Source: Lycium barbarum
Taxonomy: Eukaryota; Streptophyta; Magnoliopsida; Solanales; Solanaceae
DNA length: 64,000 nucleotides
Reading direction: 5' to 3'
NCBI RefSeq assembly: GCF_019175385.1
Contig: NC_083337.1
Coordinates: 42,384,938-42,448,937, forward strand
The first letter of the stretch is position 1, and every line of letters begins with the position of its first letter. The position numbers and the translations under genes are program-made. Below, in pieces: positions 33,437-45,127 of the stretch. The notes under the pieces were generated by a model. The model did not search any database. It was given only the letters and a program-made list of their open reading frames with translations, and had not been told where the DNA came from.

Positions 33437-33628
33437 AGGTATGTTTATTTTATTTGATGCTCTTGATCGCGTGTGGCCATATTTTTCTTGCCATGGTGTT
33501 GTAGCCCTGTGAGGCAATGTTATTATAGGTTGTTGTGATGAAGTGGTAGTGCCATATTACAGGGGAAACTCTGGAAAAAGTTCTGTAGAATTCCCGAGAA
33601 TTTAACATTCGGGAACGAATATTCTTAA

Positions 33629-33664
<36 letters not shown>
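33629..33664 (+). repeat. 36-base G run at the polypurine tract of C
   Basis: In the relatives this place holds five or six G (AAGGGGG). Here it is 36 consecutive G, then AGAA and the LTR start at 33669. A weak copy of the GAACATTCG hairpin lies just before it (33603-33624, seven of nine pairs). The Pro-rich minus-strand frame across it has no meaning. Confidence 0.9.
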
Positions 33665-33665
<1 letters not shown>

Positions 33666-33668
33666 GAA

Positions 33669-35142
33669 TGTTGCACCTGTTGTTTTCATTGTTAGGAAAA
33701 CTTATGGCTCCCTAGTTGAGTATACCTTGAAATGGGGATTTGTACTCGAGTATTGAGATGCTAAGTATTTTACCCCGTGTATGGAGGTACTAGCAGGCAT
33801 TCCAGGTATATTACAGGATTAGAAGTCGAGCGGATTGAACTGGCGCAGGTGGAGCAGATTTAGGAAAGTCTGCAGACACCAGACATTATCGATGGACCGT
33901 TGACCATGTCGACGGGCAGTCAATGTGCACCGTCGCTATGTTTTGAGAATTTTGATCTGCAGAAATCAATCGACTAGATACGTCGATGGACCGTCGACAC
34001 GTCGACGAGCCGTCTATCGCCGCCGACAATATGGCTCTGCAACTTCTGATCTACAAAAGCAGGTCGATGGAACAAGTCGACAGGCATTGACATGTCGACG
34101 TGACCGTCGACCCGACCGTCAAACCGCCGATCTGGAATCTTTTTGCCCAGCTAGAAATACACGACCCTAGTTCACAATTTTCAGATTTCACTTTTCTCTC
34201 AATCCTGAAAACTCTAAAATATTCTACATGTCATACTATCACAAATCCAAGAGGGATTAAAGAAAAATCATCATAAATTGTTAGAATCAACGATGTGGAT
34301 GCCCACTAGGGTTTGTGCAAGCCAAGATCTCCTTTGAACTTGAAGTTGGAGTTCCTTCAAGTGAAGAATCTTCATCCAAATTTTATTCCTACATCATCAA
34401 AGGTAAGTTTTATGATCAATTCAGGTTATTAAGAGTATTGAGAGGGCTAAAGACTTAGATGGTGGAAGGGAGGAGAATATGGAGTGAAAATATGAATATC
34501 GTAATATTCTTGAATCATGACTTGACTTGAATCATAGTTCTTAATATGTAATGAGCATAATCTTGCTATGAATGATATTAAAGATGTTGTAGAAGCATTG
34601 TATGAGGATGTATACGGTATGGTGCCATAGTTAGGGTTACGAAGGATTTTCATAGGGAATGTTGAGAATTTAATAATGTCTAGCTTGATGAATTTATTCA
34701 TTAAGATATTGTGGGTGTTGTTATTGATGTTTGGGAGTTTTTTATTATGTGGAGGAAGTCATCGACATAAAGGAGATGCTACCCAATTTTCGTTAGCTCT
34801 TAGATTGTTAATTGAGATCTAAACCATGTTTCCGGTTATCTAACCCTAGTACGAATTCTCTTGAATGTAGAATTGTAAGTATTGGTGGGGAGCACTTAGT
34901 CTGTAAAGATAGAGCGACATAAAGGTATGTAAGGCTAGCTCTTCTTTCAAAGGCATGATTCTTATTTATTGTGATTTCTTTCCGATAATTCCCATGACCT
35001 TCTTACATCCCAAAAGATTAAAGCTAAAGAGTATTAACAGTTTCATACGAGATAGAGGTGAGATATGTTCCGTGATAAGGGTATGATGCTAGTGATCTTG
35101 ACATGATTCCTTGATGCTATTCATTGTTGGTACCCTTACCTT
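33669..35142 (+). repeat. Element C 3' LTR, first part
   Basis: Starts TGTTGCACC and follows the 5' LTR to GGTACCCTTACCTT, where the solo LTR is inserted. The TATA position reads TAGAAATA (34152-34159). The donor-like site is AAAG|GTAAGT at 34400-34408, a better match to the plant consensus than in the 5' copy. The GGTATGTAAGG island is at about 34925. Confidence 0.92.
35138..35142. repeat. Target-site duplication of the solo LTR, left (ACCTT)
   Basis: Perfect match to ACCTT at 37003-37007. Removing 35143-37007 rejoins the C LTR as in 27565-27580. Confidence 0.93.
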
Positions 35143-37002
35143 TGTTACATCTCGGAAATTTCCCGGTAACGTACTGTGAATAGACTAACGAAGGGAACGA
35201 ATTATAGTATGTCTTGGTATGTAAGAAATAACATTTGATTATTCTAAATGAGATTTCAAAGACATTCGAGGTAGGAGACGGGAGTTGTTAAGGAAAGCAA
35301 GGTATATGTTGTATGTCGGGCAAGATTTACGAGTATCGAATTAATGAGAGCTTAATGATGTTTTGTAGAAGAGTTATAATATCCCTTAGATTGGAAATGA
35401 GGTGTTAGACAAGTGTCAAGAAGGTTCCATAAGGATTGGAGATCAAACGAGCCGACGAGAATGAATTTCGGAAAGTTGGGCAACATACGGTCCAACATAC
35501 TGGCCATATGAAACATATTGGCCGTATGTTCTACCTAGAATGGGACCTTCACTGGACAAAACATACGGCCAGACATACGGCCAGTATAAAAGATACGGAC
35601 CTTATGTTGGTCCGTATGTCCGAGTCGGGTCAAATTTTTAAGTTGATATATGGGACCCCAACTGATTTATTTCATTTCATTTTTCACTCCACACCTCAAG
35701 AACCCTCTAGAAAGCTCTCCACTCTTCATCCACAAGAACCCAAGAGATATTGGTGATCAACTTCATCAAACCAACATAATTAAGTGTATGAAACTCATTG
35801 AAGTTCATCCAAGCCAAGAAATTCCAACGGAAGTGAACTAGGGTTTTGGTGTAAGTGGAGTATTTCCACTCAAGGCTTATTCCTACACTATCTAAGGTAA
35901 GTTTTATGATCTTTCCATGTTGTTTAGGGTAATGAGAGGTTGAAAGACTTAGATGATGGAAGGAGATAGAAAATGGGTCACAAAGATGAGAATAATGAGA
36001 TTACTCCATAACGTAGTCGGGGGTTCACGACCTCATGTCACCCCGACATAGCCATGGTTACCTTCAAGCTTTAATGTATGATTAATGATGAATGTATGAT
36101 GATATTAAGTTATAATAAGGTAGTGATATGCCTATGAGATGTGTGATAATGATAAGTTTATGTTTACTATATGACGATACGATTCCACCGTGTCTAGTTA
36201 GCCGGGCATGTCACCGCGAAGGCGGGCTGCATACGATTCCACCGTTCCGAAATGGCCAGGCATGTCACCGCTAAGGCGGGCTGCTATGTTTACACCGAGT
36301 TTAGAGGGTCGGGCATGACACCACTAGTGGGCGGCATATGATGGTTACCCGGACGCGGTTTAATGATGATGATATATATATGATACGATGATGTATGCGC
36401 TATGATGATACATGTACTACGATTATATAAGATATATGTGTGAAATGTATCCACCCTTAAAAGTTACGCAGGTTATGTCTTCATCTTATGTCTTATGATT
36501 TCTCTATTATGTTCATTTCATTCATGTCTTACATACTCAGTACAATGTTCGTACTGACGTCCGTTTTCTTTGGACGCTATGTTCATGCCCACAGGTAGAC
36601 AAGGAGGTGATCCAGACTCGTAGGAGTTATTAGCTGACTTGAGAGCACTCCATTGTTCCGGAGGTGCCATTAACTTATTCTTTTGTCTATAGACATGTAT
36701 TTTGGGCACGACGGGGTCCTATCCTGTCCCTATGTCTAGCACTCTAGTTGAGGCTCGTAGATACGTATGTGTGGGTACTATGGTCTCACGGTTTCTCCTC
36801 GTATGTATATGCATTATTTTGATTTTGATACCCGGAGGGCTTATGTATATAAGGTAAATGTGTTTCAAGTGAAAAATGGTTTTCCTATGATTTGAGTATA
36901 AGATTAATGAATGGACGCTTGATGTGTACGATGGGTAATGGTATGAGCGGTGCTCGGTGGTTAGCCCAGGGTACCCGTCATGTCCCTATTCGGGTCGTGA
37001 CA
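35143..37002 (+). mobile_element. Solo LTR of a chromovirus family close to E
   Basis: 1860 bp from TGTTACATCTCGG to GTCGTGACA with perfect ACCTT duplications, and no internal sequence. It arose by recombination between the two LTRs of a full element. U3 has GGCCGTATGT/ACATACGGCC motifs (35480-35630) and a TATA-like GATATATGGG near 35645. The donor-like AAG|GTAAGT is at 35894-35902, three GC-rich repeat units lie at about 36180-36340, and the hairpin module is at 36528-36594. H3 is GACGGG (36710-36715) with CCTGTC (36723-36728), a G-U wobble. The GGTATGTAAGG island is deleted. Confidence 0.95.
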
Positions 37003-37007
37003 ACCTT
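37003..37007. repeat. Target-site duplication of the solo LTR, right (ACCTT)
   Basis: Second copy of the 5-bp duplication. The C LTR resumes directly after it with ATAATGCTAG. Confidence 0.93.
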
Positions 37008-37947
37008 ATAATGCTAGTTCTTTCAAGGGGAGACATGACGATCATGACTACTCCATAATGGAATCGGGAGTTCTCGACCTTACGTCACCCCGATAAATTT
37101 GTAGCTTTTACTTGAGTTCTTATGCATGTCTTATGATAGGTGTATAATAATGAGATTACACCATACCTAGATGGTCGGACATGACACCGCTAAGGTGGGC
37201 GGCTTATGATTACACCGTGCCTAAATGGTTGGACTTGACACCGCTAAGGCGGGCGGCTTATGATTACACCGTGCCTATGTGGCCGTACATGACACCACTA
37301 GTGGGTGGCGTGACATGATTACCCCAGACGCGGGAGGCCCGGACGTGGGCTAATGGTGTTATTGATTCAGGCGGCTTATGTATGTCTGTGTGATATGTTA
37401 TAAAGGTAAAAAGTAAGAATGCATGATTCCGCCTTAAGAGGCAAGCAGTTACAGTTATCTTCTCTTCTTATGCTTTTGATACTTCTTTATTATGTTACCA
37501 TGTATGCCTTACATACTCATTACATTATTCGTACTGACGTCCTTTTCCTTTTGGGCGCTGTGCTCATGCCCACAGGTAGACAGGGGGACGGTCCAGATCC
37601 TTAAAAGCAGATCAGCTTGCATAGGAGCACTTCCCTACTCCGGAGATGCCGTTTTTTATATGTTATTTTGTGTACATAATCGGGCATGACGGGGTCCTGT
37701 CCCATCCTTATGTCTCAGTATTCTAGTAGAGGCTCGTAGATACGTATGCGTGGGTAGTAGTTGTCTCATGGATACCTCATTGTAACTTTTTTGTATGTCA
37801 TATTTGCAGTCGTGAGAGCTTATGCATATATGCATGTGTTGCTTTGGAGATTGTGCATGTTCATCTTGGGTATGATAATTAGCTTAATAAGTGGTGCTCG
37901 GTAGTCAGCTCCGGGTACCCGTCATGGCCCCTAGTCGAGTCGTGACA
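37008..37947 (+). repeat. Element C 3' LTR, second part
   Basis: Continues from the solo LTR to GTCGTGACA at 37947. The 54-bp array (37153-37314) has three units against four in the 5' LTR. The hairpin module is at 37510-37575: H1 is broken (CATTAC/GTACTG), while H2 keeps pairing through a G-U wobble (CGTCC/GGGCG). Confidence 0.92.
37153..37314 (+). repeat. 54-bp tandem array in the C 3' LTR, three units
   Basis: 162 bp, exactly three units, homologous to the four-unit array at 27721-27936. The two LTRs were identical at insertion, so one unit was gained or lost since then. Confidence 0.92.
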
Positions 37948-38100
37948 TTTACGACTTACAAGATCATAATTCATCATTTACTTCATTGTTACGTACTTCC
38001 TATGGCTTGAACCTTTCAAGACTTCACGAGACATTTCTGATATTCCATTAATATGGTGAAATACATGGCGTCCTCATGCTCCGAAAGGCAAGGTGTAACA
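37948..38100 (-). repeat. Element D LTR, first part
   Basis: On the minus strand it begins TGTTACACCTTGCC at 38100, the start of the D LTR, and runs to the C insertion site. It begins with TTTAC, the right target-site copy of C. Together with 24166-26103 it makes about 2.1 kb of LTR. Confidence 0.78.
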
Positions 38101-38483
38101 TACCCTATATATAAAGGGAATATATTCAATTTCTTAAAAAAAATTGATGATATGCAAGCAATAACGACATTTCTATAATGCGGAAATTAAACACTTAACA
38201 AGCAGTTTAAGAAAATAATCATACACCGGATTAACGTATAGTACGGATCCTTAATACTAGGGGTGTCTAACACCTTCTCTAGGAGATCACCAGAACCCTT
38301 ACCTAGAACATTGGATTAACGAAGAATGTTTTACGGTGTTTGAATAAACCCTTCACCACTGGTTTTTCTAATTTCCTAAAAATTAGGTGACGACTCTTTT
38401 TCAAAACAAGTTTGAAAGAGCACCAACGAGTTCGAAGTATCTTTCCGAGCGCTAAACCTACCCCCGAAATGCGAGCCGTAACA
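38101..38483 (+). repeat. Element F 5' LTR, 3' end only
   Basis: Ends GAGCCGTAACA, directly before a primer site. The complement of this stretch appears at 57271-57620 (shared words such as TTTGAAAAAGAGTCG and CACCTAATTTTTAGG, 15 bases each, the latter read there as CACCTAATTTTAAGG), so it is a Tat-type LTR end. The rest of the LTR is missing where the D LTR starts at 38100. Confidence 0.75.
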
Positions 38484-38485
38484 GA

Positions 38486-38504
38486 TAGCGACTCTGCTGG
38501 GGAC
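38486..38504 (+). other. Element F primer binding site (Tat type)
   Basis: TAGCGACTCTGCTGGGGAC two bases after the LTR end. Tat/Ogre elements carry a TGGCGACTC...GGGGAC primer site here that differs from the initiator-Met type of the chromoviruses. I have not identified the tRNA. Confidence 0.6.
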
Positions 38505-39019
38505 TTAAACGACTCCGCGAACTGTTATGTGTTTACTTTCCCGCAATTATAACTGCTATTGCATGCATATCATAACTCCGCCACTCCTGGCATTTATTTT
38601 AAACTTTGTTTCAAAGACGATTTCGCGGAGCACGTGGTCCTTCCTTCACTATAAAATCAAAAAATATTTCTTTTGGAGCCGTTATGATGTGGGGTTCATT
38701 CGCGGTCGTCCAATAGCCCTAACGGTTCAACCCCAGTTGTTCGCTCGGGTTCCCGGTCATTTGTAAAAGTCCACTCTAGTGATAACTAGGATAGAGCAAA
38801 GCCAAATCCCTACCAAACTATAGCATTCAAGGCTAAATGAGCCTTATGTATCTCATACCTACCTAAGGCTCATTAAGACGACTACGCTATGTTCGGATGG
38901 TCTATCATCCAATGACACCGCATTTCATTTATATGATATATGGAAACATGCTTCTACCTATGTGTTGAACCATTAGCCCTACGAGAAGCGAAGAATCTTA
39001 ACAGTGTTCTGTTTTGTAG
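38505..39019 (+). other. Element F 5' untranslated leader
   Basis: 515 bases between primer site and the Gag start. No coding signal or structure is recognised beyond a short open frame (38527-38766) without family resemblance. Confidence 0.5.
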
Positions 39020-40318
39020 ATGGAACGAAGAATTCAGTTTGACATTGTCCTCGGGGATCTAGATTTACTTAGAGCATGGTGGGAATGGTTAGGTGATGCA
39101 CATAAAATGACTATCAATTGCACCTTGGGTCACTTACCCTCAATCATGATTATGAAGGGTCGCCTGGAGCAAATAGATGCATTAGCCTGATATTGAGACA
39201 ACAAAGAGATATTATTTCACTTTGGCGACATTGAGATGACACAACCCTAGAGGAGATTAGGGATGCCATAGACAGTAATGGAACTTGTCTGAGGAGAAGA
39301 CATAAGTCGAGCCATAACCTGCTATTTCCCCAAAAGCCATCTTTTGGCCAGATCATGAAGTATCTTGCCTTAACTGAGGCACCATGGGTACATGGGCCAA
39401 CAATAGCCTTCAGAGACTTATACCGAAGATTCGGGGATGCTACGGGATTTACTTTGTTACCAAAGGGAGTTTAAAAGTCGAGAAGAGTGGGAAACCACTA
39501 GGCCTTTAGCATTTGTCATCGCCTTATTAGGTACTATGGTATTCCCAAAAGATAAGTCGCTGGCTATAGACACCCGAGTGATCTACCTAGCTCAGGCTAT
39601 TTTCTACGGCGTGACCAAAGATCAGGAGACTAGGTATTTCGATGTAGCCCATATCATCTTAGCAGACATTTTTCGGGCCTTAGATAAATGTTGGAACCAC
39701 TTCTGATACTTCCAAGGATGTAGTATGTTTCTACAATGTTGGATTATCAAACATCTTAAATATGTGTTCAAAAAAGGTTGGGCTAGCTTCTTCGTTGATT
39801 TGACTGAGGATAGGATCCAATGGATGTTTCCTGAATTTATAACCACGACCATAGTAGTTCGAGGCAAGAATTGCCCATTTATACCATTGGTTGGAGTCTG
39901 AGGAATCCGTCCCTATTATCCATCTCAAGTTCTGAGACAGTTTAGAAGAAGGAAAGTAATACCCCAAGTAGGGAACCCCCAATAGTTTATCATCGAGCAC
40001 ATAGAACAGAAAAATAAGAATGCTGGAGTAATTCTCCGAGAGTGGAACGGTCGTGTGAAATGGAGTCCAGACACCTTAGCCACGGATAGGTTCAAAGAAG
40101 GATGTGACCCAAGCTACCATGACTGGCTGCAAGTTCATTTAGCCGGTGCACAAATCCTGCAGCCCATACTTCATCATGATGTCACAAACAGATCCACACA
40201 GACCGAAGTCAGAAACGGGTTGATTGGAGAGAGGGAGTGTCTGGAGGGTACGAATGAGCGTTTGGCTAAAATTCTGGAGGAGTTAGACCCCATAATAGTT
40301 AGAATAGAGTTGTATTAG
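39020..40318 (+). pseudogene. gag: Element F Gag-like protein, N-terminal part
   Basis: The start at 39020 gives MERRIQFDIVLGDLDLLRAWWEWL, followed by LGHLPS and, past a stop, WDNKEILFHFGDIEMT. Later pieces include FGQIMKYLALTEAPWVHG, WETTRPLAFVIALLGTMVFPKDK (open 39437-39706), YFDVAHIILADIFRALDKC and WSPDTLATDRFKEGCDPSYHDWL (open 40055-40318). This pattern (WW start, LGHLPS, FGDVE-like, LAxALLGTxVFP) is the long Gag N-terminal region of Tat/Ogre-lineage elements. At least five stops and frame changes break it, so it cannot be made. A stretch with few matches separates it from the next part. Confidence 0.75.
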
Positions 40319-40399
40319 ACATGTTCTCACATTCAGACTGCCCTTCAAAGGGCAAAAAATGATAAGACATAGAAGCTGAGAGAAGCCTGGATCCTCTAG

Positions 40400-41154
40400 A
40401 AACCTTCCCTAAGTTCCAGGTGGACGAACATGATGTGGAAGAGGAATCTGACTATTACGAATCCACTGAAAAAGGATCCGACTACTATGAGCCTTCACCA
40501 GAGCCGGTGCTAGCTACATCCACCATGGCATAGAAGATCTTCGGAAGAATAGATCCTCAGGTACCCGTCTGGTGGGACCCAAACTTCAAAGCCCGATCTT
40601 ACCCTTTTCGAGTGGCATCTCGACCCGTCAGCTGCAAAGACATGTTCGAGAACATGCAAGCCACCACAATACCTTGCACCACTCGAGCTCGACCACTAGT
40701 CCCTAAATTGATCTATTATTACAAGAGATGCCCCTTCCACAGCAATCGAGTCGGTGATACTCTGAATAAGTGTCTGGGTCAAAGAAAAAGAATCACCAGT
40801 CTGATAGACAACAGGGTTTTTGGGAATTTATGGGGACCACACGCCCGACTAGTCCACAACCATATCACCCTAGAAGAATGTGTCACTGTCGAGACACAGA
40901 TCTGGCGTTACGATTTCACAGTGTGCGAGGAATCATACTCCCGCATCTTCTCGACCCTAGCCGTCTTAGGAAGGTTTAGACCCGCGGAGCCTGCCTATGA
41001 ACCCATACTAGTGGGGCCCAATAGAAATAAGAGATATTTGTTCCATACGGGAGCTATGGGACACAACATTAAAGAAAGTGGTGCTTTCAAGCTCGAACTC
41101 GAGCACATGATCAGAGTTAAGGGGATTTTTGTCATCCTCCCACCACAGTTCTAA
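40400..41154 (+). pseudogene. gag: Element F Gag-like protein, C-terminal part
   Basis: After an acidic stretch (EEESDYYESTEKGSDYYEPSP) with one TAG, the frame 40612-41154 is open for 180 codons. It contains KRCPFHSNRVGDTLNKC, a degenerate C-x2-H-x4-G(H)-x4-C knuckle with Asp in place of the second His, and TSLIDNRV, which matches the usual Tat spacing between knuckle and LIDxxV. Near the end FHTGAMGHNIKESGAFKLELEHMI may be a second knuckle-like repeat that has lost its Cys. The annotation as Tat Gag rests on order and motifs. The protein is truncated relative to its family, since the protease side is missing. Confidence 0.65.
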
Positions 41155-41751
41155 AAAGAAAGAAAGACAACATGCGAGAGCGAGTTAGTAAGTACAGCGA
41201 CTCACAGAGCTACATTTTTTGGTAGATAGTTGATGTCCCTCGCTTTTGCACAAAAAGGTACCCCCTCCCTATAAATATGTAAGGAACCACACCGACTTGA
41301 TATCCCTATGTTAGGATATGTAGGAAACCCTTATCAGGCCTGGTGTGGGGATTTCTTAGTTTAAGTTTAGCCCAAAGGATATTTAGGAAAATATATATCC
41401 TCATTTGTAAGCTGAACTATGATAGGGCCTGATTTCCCCTAGAGGGATACGTACGCTGTCTTCGTAAGACTCGGCCCCTATATAATATGAATTATAATCC
41501 TTCAACCCCCCCCCCCCCCCCGACCCCCAGTTATTTTATAGTTCAACCTCAAAACCCATTGGACCAAGATCCACTCAAACACAAAAAGCCATAATATTCG
41601 AACCTTTAGAACAAAGGATTAATTAGTTATTTGGGCTTTATTACATGATTTTGTGTGCTACATATGTTTTCAGTATAGCACATATGATATCTTGCTTCTT
41701 TCATTATTGTGACGCCCCAAAATCCACCATAGACATGACCGACATCCGACG
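41155..41751 (+). other. Noncoding part of element F before the E insertion
   Basis: Contains two copies of the GGATAYGTASG motif (41314-41328 and 41445-41460) that also recurs after pol, a run of 16 C (41506-41521), and near 41708 GTGACGCCCCAAAATCC, which resembles the end of a minus-strand LTR. No coding sequence. Confidence 0.55.
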
Positions 41752-44211
41752 TGTTACACCTCGAAATTTTTTCCATTAATGCACGGTGAATAGACTAATG
41801 AAGGGCACGAAGTATATGATATTTCTATAAGTAAGGAATAGCCTTTGGTGACCCTAATTGATATTTCAAAGACATCCGAAGTAAGAGAAGAAAGTTTGCC
41901 AAGGAAGGCAAGGTATACGTTATGTATCGGAAAGGATTTACGAGTACCGAATTAATGATGACTTAATGATGCTTTGGAGAAGAGTTATAACATCCCTTAT
42001 ATTGTTAATAAGGTGTTAAACAAGTGTTAAGAAGGTTCCATAAGGATTGGAGATCAAACGAGTTGACGAGAACGGGTTCGAAAAAGCTGGGCATTATACG
42101 GCCCAACGTACTGGTCGTATAAAATATATCGGCCGTATGTTAGGCCATATATTTAGCCCAGATTTGAAGCCTTCACTGGACCAAAAGTACGGCCAAACAT
42201 ACAATCAGTATAAATTATACGGACCGTATGTTGGTCCGTCAAATCAAAGCGGGACAGATTGTGAGATATTAATAAGGGGACCAAGTTCATTTCATTTTCA
42301 CTCCCCTTCTCTCCAGAACACTCTAGAATATTTCTCCACACCTCTCCCACAAGAATTCAAGAGATATTAATGATCAACTTCATCAAACCAAGAGAATCAA
42401 GTGTAAGAAACTCATTAAAGTTCATCCAAGACAAGAAATCCAAGAGGAGGTGGAACTAGGGTTTTGCTCAAGTGAAATGTTTCCACCCAAAGTCCATTCC
42501 TACACCATATAAGGTAATTTTTATGGTATTTCCATGTTGTTTAAGGTAATGAAAGGTTGAAAGAGTTTGATTATGAAAGGAGATAGAAAATGGGTTACAA
42601 AGGTGAGAATAATGAGATTTTGAGTAGTAGTTTGGAATGAGTTATAATTCTTGATATGTTGTGATTATAAATATATTATAAATTACATTAAGAACATGGG
42701 ATAAACATTTCATACGAGTGAATGTAGTAGTGTGTCATGACCATGAATATGGATGATTTGAAGTGGATTGGGAAATATGGATAATGCATGTGAATAAAGA
42801 CTATTACTATGATGTTGTGAATGTTATTATAGATGCTTGGGAGTTGATATATGATATGGAGGAAGTTGTATAAACAAAGGAGATGCTGCCTAATTTTCTC
42901 TAGCTTTAGTCAAGTATGCTAAGCTATCGATTATCTAATGTTAGTATAACTCTAATGAAGGTGGAAACGTGAGCATTGAAGGAGAACGTTCAAGTGAGAG
43001 AATAGCTAAACGAAAAGGTATGTAAGGCTAGCCCTTCTTTCAATAAGGCATGGTTCTTTGGCTATATATCTATCCTTTCATGAGCCTATGATGTCCTCCA
43101 AATGATTCTATCTTTAAAGCTACTAAAGCTCATGATTCTCATTATGATTTGATTATACTAAATTCCTTATACGATGAGTGATTCTCTAAGGATAGATGTA
43201 ATGAAACGATGATAGTAATGATGCCAAAGACGCTTATGAGCTCTTATGTATATATGTTTATGTACGACTATTATGTAACACCGAGCTTATATGGCCGGGT
43301 ATGATATGTATTGCGCGCACACCACTGCAGTTGGGTACAGATAACCCTGAGCCTTGGTAGGGCCAGGTATGTATAATCACCGAGCCTTGCCATGGCCGGG
43401 TATGTGAAACACCGATCCTTCATGGTCGGGTATGCTATGAATATGAATATGTAAATGAATATGAATATGAATATGATTATGAATACGAATGTGGATATGA
43501 AAGTGTATACAAATACGAATACGAATACGAATATGGATACGGATATGGATATGTACATGTGTATGTACACAAACACGCATTAGAAATGGAAGGTCCCTAT
43601 GGAAGACAAGTAAGTGTTTATGACGATAGTTCTACTACCTCCCATCTTATACTATTTCTTATGTTGTCTATTATGCTTCTATAATGATGTTGATTATGCT
43701 TTACATACTCAGTACATTCTTCGTACTGACTTCCTTTTGTTTATGGACGTTGCGTCATGCTCGCAGTTGGCTAGGGAGACAGACTTGATCCATAGCTTTA
43801 TTACTCAGAGACTACGTAGTGGAGCTCCATTTCATTCGGAGCTACAGCCTTTGGTATCTATTCTTATGTACATACTTATGGGCATGGCGGGGTCCTGTCC
43901 CGCCTATATGATGTGACATACTCTTCTTAGAGGCTCGTAGACATGTGTATATGGTTAGATGTATTTAGCCTTGTCGGCTTATATTTTGGATTTCATTTTG
44001 TTAGCCTCGTCAGCTTATGTACATTGATATGGGAATAGTTGTTGATGGTGATATAAATGTATTGTTTCCACATGGGATTAGTATGAGTAATGGATAGAAA
44101 GTATGATTTAGCTATGTGGCTCACCTAGATGTGAAAGTTAATGTATGATAAGAGGTGCCCGGTTGGGTTAGCAAGGGGTACCCGTAATGGCCCTCCGGCT
44201 AGGTCGTGACA
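41752..44211 (+). repeat. Element E 5' LTR
   Basis: 2460 bp from TGTTACACCTCG to GTCGTGACA. U3 carries GGCCGTAT/ATACGGCC-type inverted motifs (42085-42240), and a TATA-like TATTAATAAGG at about 42267. The donor-like AAG|GTAATT is at 42511-42519 and GGTATGTAAGGCTAG near 43016. H1 is CAGTAC (43710-43715) with GTACTG (43723-43728). H2 has one mismatch, then GCTCGCAG ending at 43766. H3 is GGCGGG (43886-43891) with CCCGCC (43899-43904). Confidence 0.93.
43436..43556 (+). repeat. Hexanucleotide-rich repeat in the E 5' LTR
   Basis: About 120 bp of GAATAT/GAATAC/GGATAT units in imperfect tandem. A related stretch lies at about 545-640 on the other strand. Confidence 0.85.
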
Positions 44212-44215
44212 AAAG

Positions 44216-44227
44216 TAGTATCAGAGC
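44216..44227 (+). other. Element E primer binding site, one mismatch
   Basis: TAGTATCAGAGC against the usual TGGTATCAGAGC, four bases after the LTR. Confidence 0.85.
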
Positions 44228-44419
44228 AGTTCTGTCCTAGGGTGTGTCTACGAGCCGTGTCCAGTAGAGTCTTGATTATGGGTGTGTTGTGCGCCACTTA
44301 TAAACAAGAGGTTGCGGGCATTTTAGGAACGAATGACCTTTTTTCTTCATAAGATCGTGCGATAGAGCCATGATATAAAGATTTCTCTTTTCCTTAACTG
44401 TATATTGTGTATTTCACAG

Positions 44420-45127
44420 ATGCCTGTGAAGAGAAAGGCTATGGCAGCCCAAATGGGCAAGGCAGTTGCAGGAAAGCGGGCTGAAAGAGCACCGCCAATG
44501 GTTGTAGAGGAAAGTGAGTCCCAGAATGCGGCTCAATCTCAGTCCTCTCATTCAGTACCTATTTTTGAGGAGCATGAGGGAGCCTCAGCCCCAGCTCCAG
44601 CACCTCCAGGTCCTCTACCGGATGCTTCAGGCCAAGATGTAAAAGAGGCCATTCTTTTGCTTACTCAATTGGTTGTTGCCCAGACTCAGCGGCAAGGTAC
44701 AGGGCAAGGTGATAGGGCTGTTAGTGCAAGGGCCCGTGATTTTATTAGCTTGAACCCTCCAGAATTCTTCGAATCAAAGCCGGATGAGGACCCTCAAAAT
44801 TTTATTGATGGGATGTTGAGGACACTTCGATTGTTACATGCTTCGGACATCGAATCAGTGGAGTTAGAATCCTATAGATTGAGGGATGTTGCGGGTCATT
44901 GGTACACAGTTTGGATGGCTTCACGGGGAGCCAATGCGCCTCCCCCGGTATGGCAAGAATTTGTAGGCGTTTTCCTCCGACATTACCTGCCTCCAGAGGT
45001 TCGGCGAGCTAGAGCCGATAAGTTCTTGAATTTGAGGCAAGGAAGTATGAGTGCTTTAGAGTATAGTCTCTGTTTCAATTATTTGGCTAGGTATGCTTCT
45101 GCCATGGTAGCGGATATGGGTGACTGA
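44420..45127 (+). pseudogene. gag: Element E Gag (capsid part)
   Basis: Begins MPVKRKAMAAQMGK at 44420. The open frame reaches a few codons further up, but only through a non-ATG codon. A low-complexity Pro/Ala/Glu-rich N-terminus is followed by the Gag fold: FFESKPDEDPQNFIDGMLRTL, ESVELESYRLRDVAGHWY, PPEVRRARADKFLNLRQGSMS. It is open for 235 codons to a TGA at 45125-45127, where relatives read on into VHRFVxGLGPHL. The homologous protein in A is 297 codons to its own stop. Confidence 0.9.

Larger units (their letters stand above)
26104..37947 (+). mobile_element. Element C: complete but decayed chromovirus, nested in the D LTR
   Basis: Structure: 5' LTR 26104-28570, primer site 28575-28586, gag-pol 28778-33436, a polypurine tract turned into a 36-base G run, and a 3' LTR at 33669-35142 plus 37008-37947 that is split by a solo LTR. 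Without the solo LTR it is about 10 kb. The LTRs differ by roughly 5% by eye. Coding parts have many stops, one large deletion and a changed integrase Asp. Domain order and the chromodomain-like end place it with A, B and E. Confidence 0.92.

Noticed and set aside
33450..33689. Proline-rich minus-strand frame
   Set aside because: The Pro run is the complement of the 36-G polypurine tract.
40612..41154. Intact stand-alone 180-codon gene
   Set aside because: Position, zinc-knuckle remnant and neighbours show it is the C-terminal Gag part of element F. The open length alone is not evidence for a separate gene.
41708..41751. Remnant of another minus-strand LTR end (GTGACGCCCCAAAATCC)
   Set aside because: It resembles the end at 1791, but only about 44 bases are present and no second feature supports it.
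41747..41751. Target-site duplication of E (CGACG)
   Set aside because: The right end of E is deleted, so no matching copy can exist at 50382.
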